A stretch of 64,000 bases of DNA from Marinobacter manganoxydans MnI7-9 (GCF_000235625.1 NZ_AGTR01000026.1:113086-177085), one strand, 5' to 3'. Counted from the stretch's first letter, positions 26,115 through 35,863 are shown. Notes: a model not told the origin generated them from the letters alone. Translations and numbers: made by a program.

Positions 26115-27602
26115 TCAGGACGTACCGGAATCCGCGTTGCTGATCAGTCTGAGCTCGGCGGTGCGCCGATTCTGGTGCTTGAGTCTCCGTACGCACCGCT
26201 CCAGGGTTTTCGAGATGCGGGCGTGGGAGCGGATCATGGAGATTTTTGGCCAGGTGGCCCGTTCGCCGGCCAGAATCATCTGCCGTATGAAGGCCGGATC
26301 GGGGTTTGCCAGCATCCTGCTGTAATCCTTGAACGAATATGAGGGCGCAATGGTAACGTCTCCCGAGTAGCGCTGGGCCATAATGGTGTACAACTGACCG
26401 GACATCTGCCGCATAAGTTCCGGCCGAAGCCTTTTCCGCAAGTAATCAAACACCCCCTGGCCATGGAACTGAATTTCAGATTTCAGCAGGTGCATCGGCA
26501 GATTGCCAAGGGACAGCTTTTCATCCCGGCCGCGCTGGCTCAGGAACGGCACCACATGGGGATTGGTCTGGCTCACGATGGTGTAGTTCACATCGTACAG
26601 ATGCATCAACCGCTCAATAGGCAGGTCGCTCACAACCGAGCCATCCACAAACTTCAGGCGCGGCATATAGGGTAGCGTGTTGCCCTGAATGTCCTTTTTC
26701 ATCAGGGTAACCGGCGGGAAAATACCGGGAACCGCGGCGCTGGCCAAAACCGCACTCCAGACCATCAGATAAGGCGAGGTGTATCCACACAGCAAGCGAG
26801 CCTTCTGGTGGGCCTGCACTGGTGAAACACTCACATTGATCGAACGGCCGGTACGCTGGTAAGCCTCTTCAAAAGTATATTCACCGATATTGCCACGCAG
26901 GCAATTGCGCAGCTCTTCCTGATCCATGAGTCCGTCCCCACGCACCGCACTGAGCAGCCCCCGCCATTTCCAGGCTTTCAGGTTATGGTTCTCGGGCACC
27001 AGCATTTCCGGGATTTCCGCGTCTGTGTGTACTCCAAGAATGCCCGCGATAACCGCGCCGATACTTGAACCAGCGATGACCTGGGGCAGAAGCCCCTTTT
27101 CCCAGAGAGCCTTGATGACGCCAAAGTGGAAAACGCCCAGGGTAGCGCCGCCACTGAGCAAAAGCGCCGGGCGGCCAAAGCTTGTAAGCGTGTCGCGGAA
27201 GAACTGAAGTTTGTCGGCAACGGGAAAACCGGGCACCGGTTCATCACAGAGGTAATCCAGCGATTCACAGACCTGGGTAATGTATTCCTCGATCAGATGT
27301 TTGGTGCCAACCCGGGATCGGGTATAAAGCGCCGGGTTGCCCATATTCCCCAGATCATGGTGGAGCCCCTCCCGAAGGGCCCGCTTGAGCCGCTCTACAT
27401 CATTCTGCTGACGATACTGTTTGAGATTGCTCAGCCGGTCGTAGATGACTTCGTAGTGGTAGAGATCGGAGGCAAAATCCTCTTTCCACTCGGCATTGCC
27501 CTCCAGGAAGTCCAACTCCAGGGCCGCGGCCTTCCACACTTCGTAGTTTGGCGCCTCGGCCAACATTTTCCGGAATTTGGCTATTCTTGGATCCTTGAGC
27601 AC
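26115..27602 (-). CDS. Patatin-like phospholipase with DUF3336 domain
   Basis: 495 aa. The N-terminal ~130 residues (WKAAALELDFLEGNAEWKED) match the DUF3336 helical region found in eukaryotic SDP1/TGL3-5 triacylglycerol lipases and their bacterial relatives. The patatin core follows: oxyanion loop SGGATLG, nucleophile elbow AGSSIGAV and the partner Asp in VDGSVVSDLP. It likely hydrolyses neutral lipid or phospholipid acyl esters, which fits the storage-lipid metabolism known in Marinobacter (inference). No signal peptide. First gene of an apparent patatin-gspA-gspB-dinG transcript. Confidence 0.88.
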   Translation of the reverse strand: MLKDPRIAKFRKMLAEAPNYEVWKAAALELDFLEGNAEWKEDFASDLYHYEVIYDRLSNLKQYRQQNDVERLKRALREGLHHDLGNMGNPALYTRSRVGTKHLIEEYITQVCESLDYLCDEPVPGFPVADKLQFFRDTLTSFGRPALLLSGGATLGVFHFGVIKALWEKGLLPQVIAGSSIGAVIAGILGVHTDAEIPEMLVPENHNLKAWKWRGLLSAVRGDGLMDQEELRNCLRGNIGEYTFEEAYQRTGRSINVSVSPVQAHQKARLLCGYTSPYLMVWSAVLASAAVPGIFPPVTLMKKDIQGNTLPYMPRLKFVDGSVVSDLPIERLMHLYDVNYTIVSQTNPHVVPFLSQRGRDEKLSLGNLPMHLLKSEIQFHGQGVFDYLRKRLRPELMRQMSGQLYTIMAQRYSGDVTIAPSYSFKDYSRMLANPDPAFIRQMILAGERATWPKISMIRSHARISKTLERCVRRLKHQNRRTAELRLISNADSGTS

Positions 27603-27629
27603 CGCTGACCTCCTTTCAAACCAGAACGC

Positions 27630-28418
27630 TCAGAAATCCTCGAGCATCAGATCTTCATCGTCGCCACTGGCAAACGGATCGTTGACCACTTTCCCGTCGT
27701 TAATCAGGAATTCCCGACGTTGCAGAAAAGCGTTTCGAACAAACGTGTAGCTGTCGCCCGAGATAAAGCTTTCAGCGGGAATGAGATCTGCCCGACGGTC
27801 CACTATCTGCAGCGCACGGGCATAGTAAACTTCAGGGCTGTCAACTTCATCCCAGGCCGACGGTAGCGCAAAGCCGTCGGTCATGAACCCGGTAAAATGC
27901 CGGGGGGTTGAAGGCCCCAGAAAAGGCAGCATGAGGTAGGGTCCTGAACCCACGCCCCAGTAACCCAGTGTCTGACCAAAATCTTCCGGCCGCTCCGGGA
28001 GGTCAAAGGCGGTTGCCACGTCAATCAGACCACCCAGACCGAAGGTCGTGTTGTAGGTAAAGCGCCCTACCGCAACCACGGCCGACTCCCCTTTCAGCTG
28101 CAGTACGCTGTTGGTGAAGTTTCGGAGTTCGGTCAGGTTATTGAAGAAATTGGTAATGCCACGGTCAACAATCTGCGGGGTGAAGTCTCTGTAGGCCTGT
28201 GCCACCGGCTTCAGGAACCAGCGATCAATGGTCTCGTTGAAGGTGTACACCTTGCGGTTCCAGTTCTCCCAGGGGTCTTTCGGGTCAACCGGAACAGAGC
28301 CTTCTGGCGCAGGTTCCTGCATAGTCTGTGCGGTGGCCTGGCCCACTGGCAGGAATACAGCCAGGAATAACAACATGATGAGCGTAATCAGCCGGCGCCG
28401 GATAAAAATGTGTTTCAT
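27630..28418 (-). CDS. mlaA: MlaA/VacJ-family outer-membrane phospholipid transport protein
   Basis: 262 aa. The MlaA core signature DPWENWNRKVYTFNETIDRW and FLKPVAQAYRDFTP is near residues 47-80; ITNFFNNLTELRNFTNSVLQ and the glycine-rich GGLIDVATAFDLP region follow. MlaA forms a doughnut in the outer membrane that removes misplaced phospholipids and hands them to MlaC and MlaFEDB. Unusually, the protein contains no cysteine at all. The N-terminus reads as an ordinary signal peptide (ending ATAQ-T), so it cannot be the lipoprotein that classical MlaA is. It has an acidic C-terminal tail. Divergent from the thioesterase gene. Confidence 0.93.
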   Translation of the reverse strand: MKHIFIRRRLITLIMLLFLAVFLPVGQATAQTMQEPAPEGSVPVDPKDPWENWNRKVYTFNETIDRWFLKPVAQAYRDFTPQIVDRGITNFFNNLTELRNFTNSVLQLKGESAVVAVGRFTYNTTFGLGGLIDVATAFDLPERPEDFGQTLGYWGVGSGPYLMLPFLGPSTPRHFTGFMTDGFALPSAWDEVDSPEVYYARALQIVDRRADLIPAESFISGDSYTFVRNAFLQRREFLINDGKVVNDPFASGDDEDLMLEDF

Positions 28419-28509
28419 TATCTGCTCTTGGGTTGTTTAATTCGTTTCAATTCGTCGAAAATACCGGCGCTATTCTTTTTATTATTAAACCATTGTTCCG
28501 GAGAAACCG

Positions 28510-28917
28510 ATGTCAGTACCGGGAAATCTTGTAAACACGATTACCATGCCGCTCCGCTGGGGCGACATGGATGCATACGGCCACGCCAATAATACAGTCT
28601 ACTTCCGATTCTTTGAGGAAGCGCGCATTGTCTGGCTGGCCTCACTGGAGCTCGGCGGTCCCGAAGAGCCAACCGGCCCGGTCATTATAAAGACCAGTGC
28701 CACCTTTCTAAAGGAATTGAACCACCCGGCAACGGTTGAGGTGAAAACATACGCTGACAAAGCAGGTAACACCAGCCTCGACACCTATCATTTGCTGACA
28801 GATGTCGATACTGGCGCGGTTTATGCGGAAGGCTATGCGAAAATCGTGTGGTTCGACCGGGAAACGCGCGCCTCGGCCCCGCTGCCAGATACCCTTCGGG
28901 CTCTGGCAACGACTTGA
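28510..28917 (+). CDS. Acyl-CoA thioesterase, 4HBT hotdog family
   Basis: 135 aa, the normal size for the 4-hydroxybenzoyl-CoA thioesterase/YbgC group. The signature MPLRWGDMDAYGHANNTVYF contains the catalytic Asp of the D-x-x-GHxNN motif (about residues 19-27). The rest follows the hotdog pattern (ATFLKELNHPATVEVKTY). Cytosolic hydrolysis of an acyl-CoA or acyl-ACP; chain length not predictable. An ATG with GGAGAA upstream. Convergent with the KAS III gene, 12 bases between stops, suggesting a fatty-acid theme. Confidence 0.9.
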   Translation: MSVPGNLVNTITMPLRWGDMDAYGHANNTVYFRFFEEARIVWLASLELGGPEEPTGPVIIKTSATFLKELNHPATVEVKTYADKAGNTSLDTYHLLTDVDTGAVYAEGYAKIVWFDRETRASAPLPDTLRALATT

Positions 28918-28929
28918 ACCGGAAGACTC

Positions 28930-30051
28930 CTACCGGCGGCGTACCACCACGCTGCCGATGGAATAACCTGCCCCGAACGAACAGATTACCCCGAGATCGC
29001 CACTGACAAAGTCATCCTTGTGCTTGTGAAAGGCGATGATCGAACCGGCGGAGCTGGTGTTGGCGTATTCATCCAGAATCACCGGTGCCTCTTCCTCAGT
29101 GGCATCGCGACCCAGCACCTTGCGGGCAATCAGCTGATTCATATTCAGGTTGGCCTGGTGCAGCCACATGCGACGGAGATCATCCGGCGAGAGGGACAGG
29201 CTTTGCAGCTGTTTCTGGATGGTCTCGGCAACCAGCGGCGACACCTCCTTGAACACCTTGCGACCCTGCTGAACGAAGAGCTTGTCGGGTTTACCAACAC
29301 CGGAATCATCGGCGCGGTTCAGAAAACCGAAATTGTTCCGGATGTTGTTGGAAAACTTGGTTTTCAGGCTGGTACCAAGAATCTCGAACCCCTGCCCCTC
29401 ACGGGTATCTTCTTCGCGCTCAACCAGAATGGCTGTGCAGGCGTCACCAAAAATAAAGTGACTGTCCCGGTCCCGGAAATTCAGGTGGCCCGAACAGATT
29501 TCCGGGCTGACCACCAGAACGGAACGGGCACTGCCATTCTCGACGGAATTGACGGCCGCCTGAAGGCCGAACGTAGCGGAGCTGCACGCCACGTTCATAT
29601 CGTAGGCAAACCCGTCGATACCCAGCGCTTCCTGAACTTCGATAGAAACTGCCGGATAGGCCCGTTGCAGGTTGGAACAGGCAACGATCACGGCATCGAC
29701 ATCCTGTGCCGACTTACCCGCCTGCTCAAGGGCCTCACGGCAAGCAGTCACAGCCATTTCGCATTGCACCGAGGGCTCCTCGTTGCTGCGATCGGGAATA
29801 TAGGGCTTCATGCGTTTGGGATCGAGAATGCCATCCTTGTCGATCACATGTCGGCGCTTGATGCCGGACGCTTTCTCGATAAACGAGGAGGACGATGGCT
29901 GCAGCGGCGTCACATCGCCATTGGCGATGGCGTCTGCGTTCTCCGCGTTGAACAGTTCAACGTACTGGTTGAAGGCTTCGACCAGTTCGTCATTATCAAT
30001 GGTTGCTGGCGGTGTGTAGAGACCGGTCCCGCTAATAACGGCTTTAATCAC
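28930..30051 (-). CDS. Beta-ketoacyl-ACP synthase III, long FabH-like form
   Basis: 373 aa, longer than housekeeping FabH (~317). A thiolase-fold condensing enzyme with the KAS III triad: Cys in NVACSSATF, His in LHQANLNMNQL and Asn in YANTSSAGS. The extra ~50 residues between strands 1 and 2 (VELFNAENADAIANGDVT) are typical of the P. aeruginosa PA3286-like group, which condenses medium-chain acyl-CoA from beta-oxidation with malonyl-ACP and so shunts degraded fatty acids into synthesis. That role is inferred by similarity. The start is GTG with GGGG five bases upstream. Confidence 0.85.
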   Translation of the reverse strand: MIKAVISGTGLYTPPATIDNDELVEAFNQYVELFNAENADAIANGDVTPLQPSSSSFIEKASGIKRRHVIDKDGILDPKRMKPYIPDRSNEEPSVQCEMAVTACREALEQAGKSAQDVDAVIVACSNLQRAYPAVSIEVQEALGIDGFAYDMNVACSSATFGLQAAVNSVENGSARSVLVVSPEICSGHLNFRDRDSHFIFGDACTAILVEREEDTREGQGFEILGTSLKTKFSNNIRNNFGFLNRADDSGVGKPDKLFVQQGRKVFKEVSPLVAETIQKQLQSLSLSPDDLRRMWLHQANLNMNQLIARKVLGRDATEEEAPVILDEYANTSSAGSIIAFHKHKDDFVSGDLGVICSFGAGYSIGSVVVRRR

Positions 30052-30200
30052 GCTAACCCCACGTCATGATTGTGAAAACGGGATGACTGGCGTCCCGTCT
30101 GATTCGTTCATTGACCTACTGCCAGAAATACTAACACAGTATCGGGGTTTTGCCCGTCGGCTATCAGTCAGTAGCACCGGATTGGTGCAGTCTGCCTTTC

Positions 30201-33200
30201 TCAGACTCTGGTTTTTTCCCACTGCCGGTCCAGACGTTTCACCGACACGGTCATCACCGTGCCCAGTTGCTGGGCAAAGAACGACACCCGGAACTCCTCC
30301 AGCATCCAGCGGTACAACACCAATTCAGGATCCCGGGTCCCCTGCCGCTGTTGTTCGTCCCGCTTCACCGCGTAGCGGGACCAGAGCGGCTCAATGGTGT
30401 GAAGAAACTCCCGCTCCCGGCCCATTTCCCGGGACATTTTCTCCAGCCGAATCAGAGCCGCCTCGAAGTAACGCCCGAATTCCGCCAGCCACTCAGGCGG
30501 TGTTTCCATCAGAAATCCGGGATAGACAAGGTTCTGTAGCTGAAATTTCAGATCGGCCATGCTGTTGGCGAGGGCCAGATTGATTTTGCCTTTCAACTGC
30601 TTCGCCACTTTCTGGTAACCGGACATGGCCTGATACAACCGCTCGTCTGCCTGCTCCAGAGCCGGGATGAAGTCGCCCCGGTGAGCGTCAAACACACGGT
30701 CGAAGTCCTCTGCTGTCCTCGGAACACCCTCCGGGAGAAAGTGCTGCATGGCCGTTGCCAGCAACAGGTCATCCAGCAACACTTTCGACTGGCCTACAGG
30801 AGCAAACATCAGCGCAGACTGTTTAAACCGGGGAAGCTTCCGCTCCAGGTCATCGAGCGTCCTGCCGAACCGGTTCAGAATCAGGCGGGCGATAGCCTTC
30901 CGGGTGGTATCTTCAGCAGTCAGCCGATCAAGACAACGTATCTGGCGCACCTGCTTACCCAGATCCTCCAGCGCGGGATAGACGGTCACCTGCATGCCGC
31001 CCTTTTCGGTCTGGACCTGTTCGGGCAACGCTCCGAACCGCCAGTCGGTGTACTCGCCAACCGGTTCCGCCCGCGAATCATCTTTTGTCGCCGACTCCAG
31101 CGCCTGCTCCGCCTGACCCTCAAGTTGATGCTGCAAATCGGTCGTCTCGCGACTCTCGGCAATGGTTCGACCGCCGTCACCCATGACACGCAGGTTCATC
31201 CTGAGGTGCTTTGGCAATTCCGATTCCGACCAGGCCTCCGGATCAATCTGTACACCGGTCATCCGTCGCAACTGCTCGCCCAGTTGAAGCGTTAACGGTT
31301 CGTTGGAGGGCTGCAGGTTCTCGAGGGCCGCGTCTACAAAATCAGGCACAGGAACAAAGTTACGGCGCAACGCCTTGGGCAGGGACTTTACCAGGGCAAT
31401 GCATTTCTCCCTCAGCAGACCCGGCACCAACCATTCCAGACGACGAGACGGAATCTGTTTGAGGGCCATCAGGGGAACCTGCAGCGTGACGCCATCTTTT
31501 TCACTGGTGGGCTCGAACTCGTAGCTCAGCGGGTAGCGAACGCCCTGCCACTCCAGAAAATCGGGATACAGGTCAGCGGCCTGGGCATCCACCGGTCGCT
31601 GAAGAATGTCGGCCTCGGTGAGCTCCAGTTCCTTCAGTTGCTCCGCCGAGAGCCCCTTCCACCAGGTCTCGAAATGCCGGCCACTGATGATGTCTGCAGG
31701 CAGGCGTTCATCGTAGAAGGCCACCAGCACTTCATCGTCAACGAGCAGATCACGCCGCCGGGTCTTCTTCTCAAGATTCTCAACCGTGTCGAGCATCTCC
31801 CGGTTACGGGCGATAAAGGGCGCCTTTGACCGGTAATCCCCCTCCACCAGCGCTCGCCGGATAAACAGATTCCGGCATTCCGCCGGATCCACCTTGGCGT
31901 AAGGAATGCGGCGCTTGGCGACAATATCCAGGCCGTAAAGGGTGACCTTTTCGTAACCCATCACCTGGGCCCGCTTCTGCTCCCAATGGGGCTCAAAATA
32001 ATGATGTTTGACGATATGGCCGGCCAGGGGCTCAATCCATTCCGGTTGAATGGACGCCACCACCCGGGCAAATACCCGACTGGTCTCCACAATCTCGGTG
32101 GCAACGATCCATTTCGGACCGGCCTTGGCTACCTTGGAGCCGGGAAAGATCAGCACCTTCCGGTTCCTTGTCGCCAGGTATTCCTTCTTTTCTACCTTTA
32201 CGGCGACCTGACCCAGAAGACCGGCCAGTATCGCCTTGTGCAGCGATTCGTAACTGGCGGCATCCTTGTTGACCGCCAGCTTCTGTTCACGACAGATCAA
32301 CGTCAGCTGGCGATGGATATCCCGCCATTCCCGCATTCGCATCCAGCTCAGGAAGTTCTTCTGGCAAACCTTCTTGAGCTGATTCTGGGAAAGCTCCTGG
32401 CGTTGCTCTTCATAGAAATTCCACACGTTCAGCAGGGTGACGAAATCCGATTCCTTGTCATTGAACGGTGCGTGGGCCTGATCCGCCGCCTGCTGTTTGT
32501 CCTGGGGCCGCTCCCGGGGGTCCTGAATACTCAACCCGGCAATGATGACCAAGGTTTCCGCCAGACTGCCAAGCTCCGCCGCGGTGACCAGCATCCTGGC
32601 CAGGCGAGGATCGAGGGGCAGCCGAGACATGGTTCGACCAAGCCGGGTGACGCGGCGCTTGTCATCCACCGCACCCAATTCTTCAAGGAGCTTATAGCCA
32701 TCGTTGACCTGACGCTTATCCGGCGCCTCCAGGAACGGGAACTGCCGAATTTCCCCAAGGCCCGACGTCGCCATTTGCAGAATGACCGACGCCAGGTTGG
32801 TGCGCAGTATTTCCGGATCGGTGTATTCCGGGCGGTTGATAAAATCCGTCTCGTCGTAAAGCCGGAAACAGATACCCGGGGCCACCCGGCCACAACGTCC
32901 TGCCCGCTGATTGGCGCTGGCCTGGGAAATCGGTTCCACCGGCAAGCGCTGGATCTTCGAGCGCACACTGTAGCGGCTGATCCGGGCAACCCCGGTATCG
33001 ATCACGTAACGAATGCCCGGCACCGTCAACGAGGTTTCCGCCACGTTCGTCGAGAGCACGATCCGTCGACCCTTGTGGGACTGGAACACCCGGTTCTGCT
33101 CGGCATTGCTCAACCGGGAATACAACGGCAGCACTTCGGTGTGCCGCAGATCAACATGACGCAGTACCTTGCTGAGATTGCGGATCTCCCGCTCTCCTGG

Positions 33201-34118
33201 CAGGAACACCAGGACGTCACCGGGTGGCTGCTTCTGGCTGCGCTCATGTTGTTCGATTTCATCAAGGGCGCCCAGCACCCCATCGGTCCAACCCTGATCC
33301 CGGTCGTCCTCATCTCCAGTCAACGGGCGGTAACGCACGTCCACCGGATAGGTTCGACCGCTCACCTCAATCACCGGCGCCTTGTCGAAAAATTCGCTGA
33401 ACCGTTCAACCTCAATGGTGGCCGACGTAATGATGATCTTCAGATCCGGTCGCTTGGGCAGGAGCTGACGCAGATACCCGAGCAGGAAGTCGATGTTGAG
33501 ACTACGCTCGTGGGCTTCGTCGATGATGATCGTATCGTAGCGATCCAGAAAGCGGTCGTGCTGAACCTCCGCCAGCAGGATGCCGTCGGTCATCACCTTC
33601 ACCCGTGACTGCTCGGAGGTGTTGTCGGTGAAACGAACCTGATAGCCGATCTGCTGGCCAGTCTGTTCACCGATTTCCTCGGCAATGCGAGCGGCAACAC
33701 TGCGAGCGGCAATCCGACGGGGCTGGGTATGACCTATCAGGCCCCGGATACCCCGACCACTGTTCATGCAGATTTTGGGAATCTGGGTGGTTTTACCGGA
33801 ACCGGTTTCCCCGGCAATGATCACCACCTGATGGTTTTCGATGGCCTCACGGATATCATCCACGCGCTCGGAAACCGGCAAGCCTTCGGGGAAACTGGCC
33901 GGTTTGTGCAGGGCATGGCGCTGCTGAACCTTTTCAAGCCCACGATCCAGCCACTTGGCCATTTTCTCCAGGTCTTTCTGGCCAGGTTTTCCCTTGGTTC
34001 GGGCAACCGTTTTAACGATTCGGGCCGCTTCCTGCTGATTACAGGCGTCCAGCTGCTCCATCATCGCTTTGACGGCCGCCTCGGCATCAGGTTTTGGAGT
34101 CGGTGTGCTCGAAGCCAC
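30201..34118 (-). CDS. hrpA: ATP-dependent RNA helicase HrpA
   Basis: 1305 aa, full family length. A DEAH/RHA helicase: Walker A GETGSGKTTQIPKI (about 102-115), DEAH in IIDEAHERSLNIDF, motif III ITSATIEVERF and motif VI QRAGRCGRVAPG. Then come HA2 and OB-fold regions and the long HrpA-specific C-terminal DUF3418 part. E. coli HrpA processes fimbrial mRNA and rescues stalled ribosomes. Its GTG start follows the fadD stop directly (TAAGTG), so the two are coupled; hrpA next to fadD is also seen in P. aeruginosa. Confidence 0.96.
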   Translation of the reverse strand: MASSTPTPKPDAEAAVKAMMEQLDACNQQEAARIVKTVARTKGKPGQKDLEKMAKWLDRGLEKVQQRHALHKPASFPEGLPVSERVDDIREAIENHQVVIIAGETGSGKTTQIPKICMNSGRGIRGLIGHTQPRRIAARSVAARIAEEIGEQTGQQIGYQVRFTDNTSEQSRVKVMTDGILLAEVQHDRFLDRYDTIIIDEAHERSLNIDFLLGYLRQLLPKRPDLKIIITSATIEVERFSEFFDKAPVIEVSGRTYPVDVRYRPLTGDEDDRDQGWTDGVLGALDEIEQHERSQKQPPGDVLVFLPGEREIRNLSKVLRHVDLRHTEVLPLYSRLSNAEQNRVFQSHKGRRIVLSTNVAETSLTVPGIRYVIDTGVARISRYSVRSKIQRLPVEPISQASANQRAGRCGRVAPGICFRLYDETDFINRPEYTDPEILRTNLASVILQMATSGLGEIRQFPFLEAPDKRQVNDGYKLLEELGAVDDKRRVTRLGRTMSRLPLDPRLARMLVTAAELGSLAETLVIIAGLSIQDPRERPQDKQQAADQAHAPFNDKESDFVTLLNVWNFYEEQRQELSQNQLKKVCQKNFLSWMRMREWRDIHRQLTLICREQKLAVNKDAASYESLHKAILAGLLGQVAVKVEKKEYLATRNRKVLIFPGSKVAKAGPKWIVATEIVETSRVFARVVASIQPEWIEPLAGHIVKHHYFEPHWEQKRAQVMGYEKVTLYGLDIVAKRRIPYAKVDPAECRNLFIRRALVEGDYRSKAPFIARNREMLDTVENLEKKTRRRDLLVDDEVLVAFYDERLPADIISGRHFETWWKGLSAEQLKELELTEADILQRPVDAQAADLYPDFLEWQGVRYPLSYEFEPTSEKDGVTLQVPLMALKQIPSRRLEWLVPGLLREKCIALVKSLPKALRRNFVPVPDFVDAALENLQPSNEPLTLQLGEQLRRMTGVQIDPEAWSESELPKHLRMNLRVMGDGGRTIAESRETTDLQHQLEGQAEQALESATKDDSRAEPVGEYTDWRFGALPEQVQTEKGGMQVTVYPALEDLGKQVRQIRCLDRLTAEDTTRKAIARLILNRFGRTLDDLERKLPRFKQSALMFAPVGQSKVLLDDLLLATAMQHFLPEGVPRTAEDFDRVFDAHRGDFIPALEQADERLYQAMSGYQKVAKQLKGKINLALANSMADLKFQLQNLVYPGFLMETPPEWLAEFGRYFEAALIRLEKMSREMGREREFLHTIEPLWSRYAVKRDEQQRQGTRDPELVLYRWMLEEFRVSFFAQQLGTVMTVSVKRLDRQWEKTRV

Positions 34119-35795
34119 TTACTTGTTGTTCGCCTCGTCCCGCAGTTCGCGGCGCAGGATCTTGCCCACATTGGTCTTGGGCAGTTCGTCCCGGAACTCA
34201 AACTTCTTGGGTACCTTATAGGCGGTGAGCCGTTCGCGACAGAATTCCTTGAGCTCGTTTTCTGTCACGCCCTCCGCCGTGGGCACCAGGTAAACCTTGA
34301 CTGCCTCGCCGCTCTTGCTATCGGGTACGCCAACGGCGGCACACTCGACCACCTTCGGATGGCTGCTGACCACATCTTCAATCTCGTTCGGGAATACGTT
34401 GAATCCCGAAACAATGATCATGTCTTTCTTCCGATCGACAATGCGGATGTAGCCGTCTTCCTGGATCAGGGCGATATCCCCGGTACGCAGGTAGCCGTCC
34501 TCGGTGAAGGATTTCTGGGTGTCTTCCGGGCGCTGCCAGTAACCGCGCATGACCTGCGGGCCTTTGACACACAGTTCTCCGGGCTCACCCAGGGGCGTTT
34601 CGTTGCCCTCGTCGTCCAGGGTTTTTACCAGAGTGGACGGAATCGGGAGGCCGATGGTACCAATCTGAATCGCGCTATGGGGGTTAAAAGTGACCACCGG
34701 AGAGGTTTCGGTCATCCCGAAGCCTTCGCAGATCTCGCAGCCGGTAACCCGCTCCCACATCTTGGCGGTGTCACTGGTCAGCGCCATACCGCCAGAGGAG
34801 GTCAGCTTCAGGCCACTGAAGTCCAGAGCCTGGAACTCTTCGTTGTTGCAAAGCGCAACAAACAGCGTGTTCAGGCCGAGGAAGGCAGTGAACTTGTGGT
34901 TCTTCAGTTCTTTTACAAAGCCCGGGATATCCCGCGGATTCGGAATCAAGACGTTGTGGGCGCCCGCCTCAAGCATGATGCCGCAGTTCAGGGTAAAGGA
35001 ATAAATGTGGTAGAGCGGCAGCGGCGCGATAACAACCTCCTGACCTTCAACCACCATGTCTTCCATCATAGGCCGGGTCTGCAGCAGGTTGGCTACCAGG
35101 TTACCGTGGGTCAGCATTGCGCCTTTGGCCACACCGGTCGTCCCGCCGGTGTACTGAAGCACGGCAATGTCATCCTGCTTGCACTCTACCGGGGTGAATT
35201 TTTCACGGGCGCCGGCACTCAGAACGGCAGGCAGCTTGTGGGCCTGGGGCAGATTGAACGGCGGCACCATCTTTTTGACATGCTTGACCACGGCATTCAT
35301 CAGCGTGCGCTTGATTGGCGAGTGCATATCCGCGATTTCGGTAACAATCACGTGCTCGATGCCAGTGTGTGGCAACACCTTCTCGGCGTTCTCGGCCATG
35401 TTCGCGAGAACCACCAGCGCCTTGGCTCCGGAATCGTTGAACTGATGTTCCATTTCCCGCGTGGTATAAAGCGGGTTGGTATTCACTACAATCAGGCCAG
35501 CTCGCATTGCGCCAAACACAACGACCGGGTACTGGCTGACGTTCGGCATCTGCACCGCGATGCGGTCGCCAGGTTTCAGGTCTGTCTTGTTTTGCAGCCA
35601 GGCTGCAAAGTTGCGGCTCTGGGTGTCGAGGTCACGGTAAGTGAGAGTTGCACCAACAGCACTGAATGCGGGACGGTCGGCAAACTTTTTGACCGACTGC
35701 TCGAATACATCCACCATGCTTTTGTACTTGTTCAGGTCCACCTCGCGGGGCACGCCGGCGGGGTATTTATCCCGATAGAACTGCTCAAAATCCAT
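34119..35795 (-). CDS. fadD: Long-chain fatty acid-CoA ligase
   Basis: 558 aa from the ATG at 35795, which has AGGAG six bases upstream; another ATG at 35801 abuts that site. An adenylate-forming enzyme: P-loop YTGGTTGVAKGAMLTHGN (about 215-232), FGMTETSP motif, the YLRTGDIALIQEDG hinge with catalytic Asp and the C-terminal Lys in KTNVGKILRREL. It activates imported fatty acids for beta-oxidation or lipid synthesis at the inner membrane. N-terminus MDFEQFYRDKYPAGVP is of the Pseudomonas FadD1/FadD2 type. Divergent from the phaJ-like gene, separated by a region with a palindrome. Confidence 0.95.
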   Translation of the reverse strand: MDFEQFYRDKYPAGVPREVDLNKYKSMVDVFEQSVKKFADRPAFSAVGATLTYRDLDTQSRNFAAWLQNKTDLKPGDRIAVQMPNVSQYPVVVFGAMRAGLIVVNTNPLYTTREMEHQFNDSGAKALVVLANMAENAEKVLPHTGIEHVIVTEIADMHSPIKRTLMNAVVKHVKKMVPPFNLPQAHKLPAVLSAGAREKFTPVECKQDDIAVLQYTGGTTGVAKGAMLTHGNLVANLLQTRPMMEDMVVEGQEVVIAPLPLYHIYSFTLNCGIMLEAGAHNVLIPNPRDIPGFVKELKNHKFTAFLGLNTLFVALCNNEEFQALDFSGLKLTSSGGMALTSDTAKMWERVTGCEICEGFGMTETSPVVTFNPHSAIQIGTIGLPIPSTLVKTLDDEGNETPLGEPGELCVKGPQVMRGYWQRPEDTQKSFTEDGYLRTGDIALIQEDGYIRIVDRKKDMIIVSGFNVFPNEIEDVVSSHPKVVECAAVGVPDSKSGEAVKVYLVPTAEGVTENELKEFCRERLTAYKVPKKFEFRDELPKTNVGKILRRELRDEANNK

Positions 35796-35843
35796 CACCA
35801 TCTCCTGTTTGGCGCTTTTGATTGTAATGATTTACCGATGTCA

Positions 35844-35863
35844 GGTTGATCAGAAAATCAACC
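35844..35863. promoter_or_regulatory. Perfect palindrome in the fadD / phaJ-like divergent region
   Basis: GGTTGAT (35844-35850), six bases, ATCAACC (35857-35863). It lies about 50 bases upstream of the fadD start and 120 upstream of the phaJ-like ATG, so it could be an operator for a fatty-acid-responsive repressor or a 5'-leader hairpin. It does not match the PsrA consensus I know. Confidence 0.35.

Noticed and set aside
31986-33608. 540-codon plus-strand open frame opposite hrpA
   Set aside because: Antisense shadow of the helicase domain of hrpA.
33729-35849. 706-codon plus-strand open frame opposite fadD and hrpA
   Set aside because: It runs antisense across two well-conserved genes, has no recognisable domain, and its composition is that of a complementary-strand shadow in GC-rich DNA.
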